DNA of 64,000 bases from Thermosynechococcus sp. HN-54 (GTDB taxonomy: Bacteria > Cyanobacteriota > Cyanobacteriia > Thermosynechococcales > Thermosynechococcaceae). Position 1 is the stretch's first letter. Each line of letters begins with the position of its first letter. The stretch spans positions 620,001-684,000 of the forward strand of contig NZ_CP098039.1 in assembly GCF_023650955.1 (NCBI RefSeq), read 5' to 3'. Under the pieces are notes generated by a model. It saw only the letters and a program-made list of their open reading frames with translations, was not told the origin of the DNA and searched no databases. Below, in pieces: positions 61,202 through 64,000 of this stretch. A program made the translations under genes and the position numbers.

Positions 61202-61822
61202 ATGCCCCTGAATACATTTGCTCACTGGTCAAGATCATCGCTGCTCCTTGGGGTGTTACTGCTAGGGGGACTCCCTCGGGCGGTGTTTGCTCAGAATCAA
61301 TCTTCTAGCCCCAATGTCCAGATTGTGAATCCCACACCCCCGCCTAGCTCTTCAATCTACACGCTTGAAGGGGGCAAACGTTTGATGGATGAGGCTGCCG
61401 CCGCAGTCAGTAATCAAAATTATGCTGTCGCCGCTCGCAAGCTCTTAGAAGCCCGTACGGTGATGAACCAACTCTCGAACTTTTACCAGTCCCTCAACTC
61501 GAGCTTTTTGGGGATTGATAGTGCTGCTGCCGATAGCAACCGTCGCCGTGCCCTAGAAGCAGCGCAACTGCGAGATCAAGCGACTTTTCAACTGGCTTTG
61601 GTCTATCGCGCGAATAACCAGCCGGAGCTAGCAGTCCCCCTTTTGGTGGAAATCATCCGCAGCCAAAACCCCACCCGTGAACTGGGACAAAAGGCCTACC
61701 AGCAATTGCTAGAATTGGGTTTTGTAGATGTGCCCTTTCCGCGTACAGGGGCAATTCCCTCGGGAACGCCTGCGGCGAGTCCACCACCAGCCACCTCTGC
61801 CAATCCCCAACCGCGTCAGTAA
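61202..61822 (+). CDS. Exported helical-repeat protein, conserved in cyanobacteria
   Basis: A 206-residue exported protein. MPLNTFAHWSRSSLLLGVLL is a signal peptide cut after the AVFAQ region. The mature part has SIYTLEGGKRLMDEAAAAVS, then NYAVAARKLLEARTVMNQLS and LVYRANNQPELAVPLLVEII, which read as TPR-like helix pairs, and a Pro-rich tail. Probably periplasmic. Function unknown. hisB begins 6 bases after its stop, so the two share a transcript. Confidence 0.7.
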   Translation: MPLNTFAHWSRSSLLLGVLLLGGLPRAVFAQNQSSSPNVQIVNPTPPPSSSIYTLEGGKRLMDEAAAAVSNQNYAVAARKLLEARTVMNQLSNFYQSLNSSFLGIDSAAADSNRRRALEAAQLRDQATFQLALVYRANNQPELAVPLLVEIIRSQNPTRELGQKAYQQLLELGFVDVPFPRTGAIPSGTPAASPPPATSANPQPRQ

Positions 61823-61828
61823 CCCTTC

Positions 61829-62461
61829 ATGAACGACTCTCTCCTCAGTAATGGCCACGCGCCGCTGCTGCGCCAAGCCACAGTCGATCGCCAGACCAAA
61901 GAAACCAGCGTTCACGTTGAACTGTTTCTCGATGGCAATGGTCGAGCGGATAATCACACGGGTATTCCCTTTTTAGATCACATGCTCGATCAGATTTGCT
62001 CCCACGGTTTAGTGGATCTGCGGGTGCAGGCCACAGGCGACACCCATATTGATGACCACCACACCAACGAGGATGTGGGGATTACCTTAGGAATGGCGCT
62101 GGATCAGGCGTTGGGCGATCGCCGGGGTATTAATCGCTTTGGCCACTTTGTAGCGCCGCTTGATGAAAGCCTCGTGGAAGTTGCCCTAGACTTTTCTGGG
62201 CGTCCCCACCTCAGCTATGGGTTGCAGATTCCCACCCAGCGAGTTGGCACCTATGATACGCAACTGGTGCGGGAATTTTTCGTTGCCTTGGTGAACCACA
62301 GCCGCATGACGCTGCACATTCGCCAACTGGACGGCATTAACTCCCACCACATTATTGAAGCAACCTTCAAAGCCTTTGCCCGTGCCCTACGGATGGCGAT
62401 CGCCATTGACCCGCGCCGCAGTCAGCAGATTCCCAGTTCTAAGGGGGTCATTCAAGCCTAG
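61829..62461 (+). CDS. hisB: Imidazoleglycerol-phosphate dehydratase
   Basis: A 210-residue Mn enzyme of histidine synthesis. The two metal-binding repeats are [20 protein letters not shown] with [20 protein letters not shown], and [20 protein letters not shown] with [20 protein letters not shown]. The family pattern is full length. It has no fused phosphatase. It ends with a 4-base overlap with the facing J-domain gene. Confidence 0.97.
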   Translation: MNDSLLSNGHAPLLRQATVDRQTKETSVHVELFLDGNGRADNHTGIPFLDHMLDQICSHGLVDLRVQATGDTHIDDHHTNEDVGITLGMALDQALGDRRGINRFGHFVAPLDESLVEVALDFSGRPHLSYGLQIPTQRVGTYDTQLVREFFVALVNHSRMTLHIRQLDGINSHHIIEATFKAFARALRMAIAIDPRRSQQIPSSKGVIQA

Positions 62462-63282
62462 GTATGGACATGGCCATCGGGCATAATTGCTCCCGTAAGG
62501 CGCGCGCCAGTGAGCTTAACCAAGAGGCGGTTGCCTTGGCTCATTTTGGCTCCGCGGAGATCAGCCCCCCGCAGATCGGCACCACTTAAGTCAGCCCCAA
62601 TGAGATTGGCCTCTTGCAGGTCAGCATAGCTGAGATCCGCTTGCAGTAAATTGGCACGGAACAGATTGGCATGGCGCAGGTTGGCGCGGTGGAGAATCAC
62701 CCGATGCAAAAAGGCATCACTGAGATCGGCATAGCTGAGATTGGCATGGCTGAGATTGCGCCCTTCAAAGTCCTTTTCACTCAGGTTTGCCCCCTGTAAA
62801 TTGATCCCCGACATATCCTTGTGGGGCGGCGTCGTGCGGGGTGGCTCTGGAGGCGGGGGCGCGGCTGTGCGTTGGCGCTGATAGGTGCCGTAGGTATGGT
62901 TGTGGTGTTGGCTATAGGCTTGGTGCGCGCTTTGCTGCGGTTCACGGGGTGGGTGATAGCTGCGATAGGTGTAGGGATTTGACTGATAGCGCGGCGGGGG
63001 TGAGGAATGATAGGTTTGCCGCTGGCTAGCAGCCCGCTGGGAGGTTTGGCTGCCGTGTCTGGCAATATGCTGTCGCAGTTGCTCGCGCGCTTCATTGAAC
63101 TGCTTAATTTTCTCTTGTGCCTTTTCAATGAGGCGGGTGTTGTCCTTGGGGATGCGATCGGGATGCCAAATAAACACCAAATCCCGATAAGCCCGGTTAA
63201 TTTCCTCTAGGGTTGCCCCCGGTTCTAACTCCAGTACCCGATAGCAGGTGTCCAAATCGAGCATTTTCTGACGGCTTATCAT
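62458..63282 (-). CDS. J-domain protein with C-terminal pentapeptide repeats
   Basis: A 274-residue fusion. Residues about 7-75 are a J domain ([20 protein letters not shown], with HPD in [10 protein letters not shown]). Residues 80-155 are a Ser/Gln/Pro/Tyr-rich linker. Residues about 160-265 are pentapeptide repeats of the A(N/D)LxxA type, for example [20 protein letters not shown] and [20 protein letters not shown], forming a right-handed beta helix. It should recruit an Hsp70 to a target bound by the helix or linker. It overlaps hisB by four bases, tail to tail, and diverges from ftsH. Confidence 0.87.
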   Translation of the reverse strand: MISRQKMLDLDTCYRVLELEPGATLEEINRAYRDLVFIWHPDRIPKDNTRLIEKAQEKIKQFNEAREQLRQHIARHGSQTSQRAASQRQTYHSSPPPRYQSNPYTYRSYHPPREPQQSAHQAYSQHHNHTYGTYQRQRTAAPPPPEPPRTTPPHKDMSGINLQGANLSEKDFEGRNLSHANLSYADLSDAFLHRVILHRANLRHANLFRANLLQADLSYADLQEANLIGADLSGADLRGADLRGAKMSQGNRLLVKLTGARLTGAIMPDGHVHT

Positions 63283-63392
63283 GGATATTGATGATCTTAA
63301 CCATGGGACTGCTCACCTAGGGTTGCGAAAGAATGCGTTAGTATGAACTTATGTAAAGACTTTTCACATTTCCTAGCGGAGGATGGCGATCG

Positions 63393-64000
63393 GTGAATAA
63401 ACAATGGCGAAATGCAGGTTTATACGTTCTTCTTGCAATCGTGGTGCTGGCCTTGGCCACTGCCTTCTTTGATCGCCAACCCACGACCAAACAAACTTGG
63501 CCCTACAGTGAGTTCATTGAACAGGTTGAAAATCAGCAAATCACCAAAGTCAGTATTACCCCGGACCGCTCGCAAGCCCAAGCCATTACCCAAGATGGCA
63601 CGCGAGTGCTAGTCAATCTGCCTAATGATCCTGAATTGCTGGACATTCTCACCAGCAACAATGTGGACATCGCCGTCTTGCCCCAAAGCAATGATGGCTT
63701 CTGGTTCCGTGCTCTAAGTAGCCTCTTGGTTCCTATTGGCCTGTTGGTGCTGCTGTTTTTCCTGCTGCGGCGCGCTCAAGCGGGTCCCGGCAACCAAGCA
63801 ATGAACTTTGGTAAGTCGCGAGCACGGGTGCAGATGGAACCCCAAACCCAAGTGACCTTTAATGATGTGGCTGGCATTGATCAGGCCAAGCTGGAACTGG
63901 GCGAGGTCGTGGAATTCCTCAAGTATGCCGATCGCTTTACGGAAGTAGGCGCCAAAATCCCCAAGGGCGTCCTTCTTGTCGGTCCGCCCGGAACAGGCAA
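63393..64000 (+). CDS. ftsH: ATP-dependent zinc metalloprotease FtsH, N-terminal part, cut by the window edge
   Basis: Starts at GTG 63393 behind GGAGGA and runs off the right edge; about 202 codons are seen. [20 protein letters not shown] is the first membrane helix, [20 protein letters not shown] the periplasmic/luminal domain, [20 protein letters not shown] the second helix, and [20 protein letters not shown] then [19 protein letters not shown] reach the Walker A of the AAA domain. FtsH proteases degrade damaged membrane proteins such as photosystem II D1. The protease domain is outside the window. Confidence 0.95.
   Translation, partial: MNKQWRNAGLYVLLAIVVLALATAFFDRQPTTKQTWPYSEFIEQVENQQITKVSITPDRSQAQAITQDGTRVLVNLPNDPELLDILTSNNVDIAVLPQSNDGFWFRALSSLLVPIGLLVLLFFLLRRAQAGPGNQAMNFGKSRARVQMEPQTQVTFNDVAGIDQAKLELGEVVEFLKYADRFTEVGAKIPKGVLLVGPPGTG

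Overview
The window is chromosomal DNA from a cyanobacterium. It carries genes for carotenoid and chlorophyll synthesis (zeta-carotene desaturase, geranylgeranyl reductase ChlP), the cyanobacterial type of glutamate-cysteine ligase, a PucC-like carrier and a cyanobacterial Pil chemotaxis operon. It also holds very many copies of the octamer GCGATCGC (HIP1), a genome signature of many cyanobacteria. Compact spacing, moderate GC and overall protein similarity suggest a thermophilic unicellular species close to Thermosynechococcus; that placement is inferred from memory of protein families, not from a search.

Layout. 1-8.0 kb (minus): a MerR-like regulator followed by pilG, pilH, pilI (CheW), pilJ (chemoreceptor) and a CheA-type kinase cut by the window edge, forming a twitching-motility/phototaxis signalling operon. 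8.3-14.2 kb: aroA, a coiled-coil protein, a proline-rich membrane protein, an alpha/beta hydrolase, tRNA-Cys, and ferredoxin-sulfite reductase with an unusual C-terminal ribbon-helix-helix-like tail. 14.3-20 kb: a 56-residue ORF, crtQ plus an SRPBCC gene, a PiT phosphate transporter coupled to thiC behind a TPP riboswitch, and an RlpA protein. 20.5-26.1 kb: a plus-strand run (DUF2339 membrane protein, pdxH, an isolated ureB, a HEAT-repeat protein, an MlaF-like ATPase, a GT4 glycosyltransferase). 26.1-29.6 kb (minus): prmA, serA and a J-domain protein.

29.7-37.0 kb (minus) is the most unusual part: a type III-B CRISPR effector operon, cas10/cmr2-cmr3-cmr4-cmr5 followed by a single ORF fusing Cmr6 and Cmr1. 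Cas10 is split by a frameshift at a seven-C tract just after its HD segment. Cmr4 lacks the usual cleavage aspartate. No cas1, cas2, cas6 or CRISPR array is visible; the 640 bases upstream hold only dispersed repeat-like fragments.

37.6-64 kb is mostly housekeeping: gshA, lpxB, an ECF sigma/membrane anti-sigma/CpxP-like cassette, an ExbB-like protein, a decayed IS200/IS605 tnpB, gpmI, chlP, rpsD-prfA-YciI, a PerM-family protein, an NnrU/Z-ISO-like protein, a ClC channel, cobA, a Sua5-like protein, DUF29, a thioredoxin-like protein, a PucC-like carrier with a 31-residue membrane ORF upstream, an MFS exporter, DUF2062, a lipoprotein cyclophilin, ftsQ, hisB, a J-domain/pentapeptide-repeat protein, and the start of ftsH at the right edge.

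Regulatory signals that can be read directly are one TPP riboswitch, CRP-type palindromes near 20.3 and 54.5 kb, and an NtcA-like box near gpmI.
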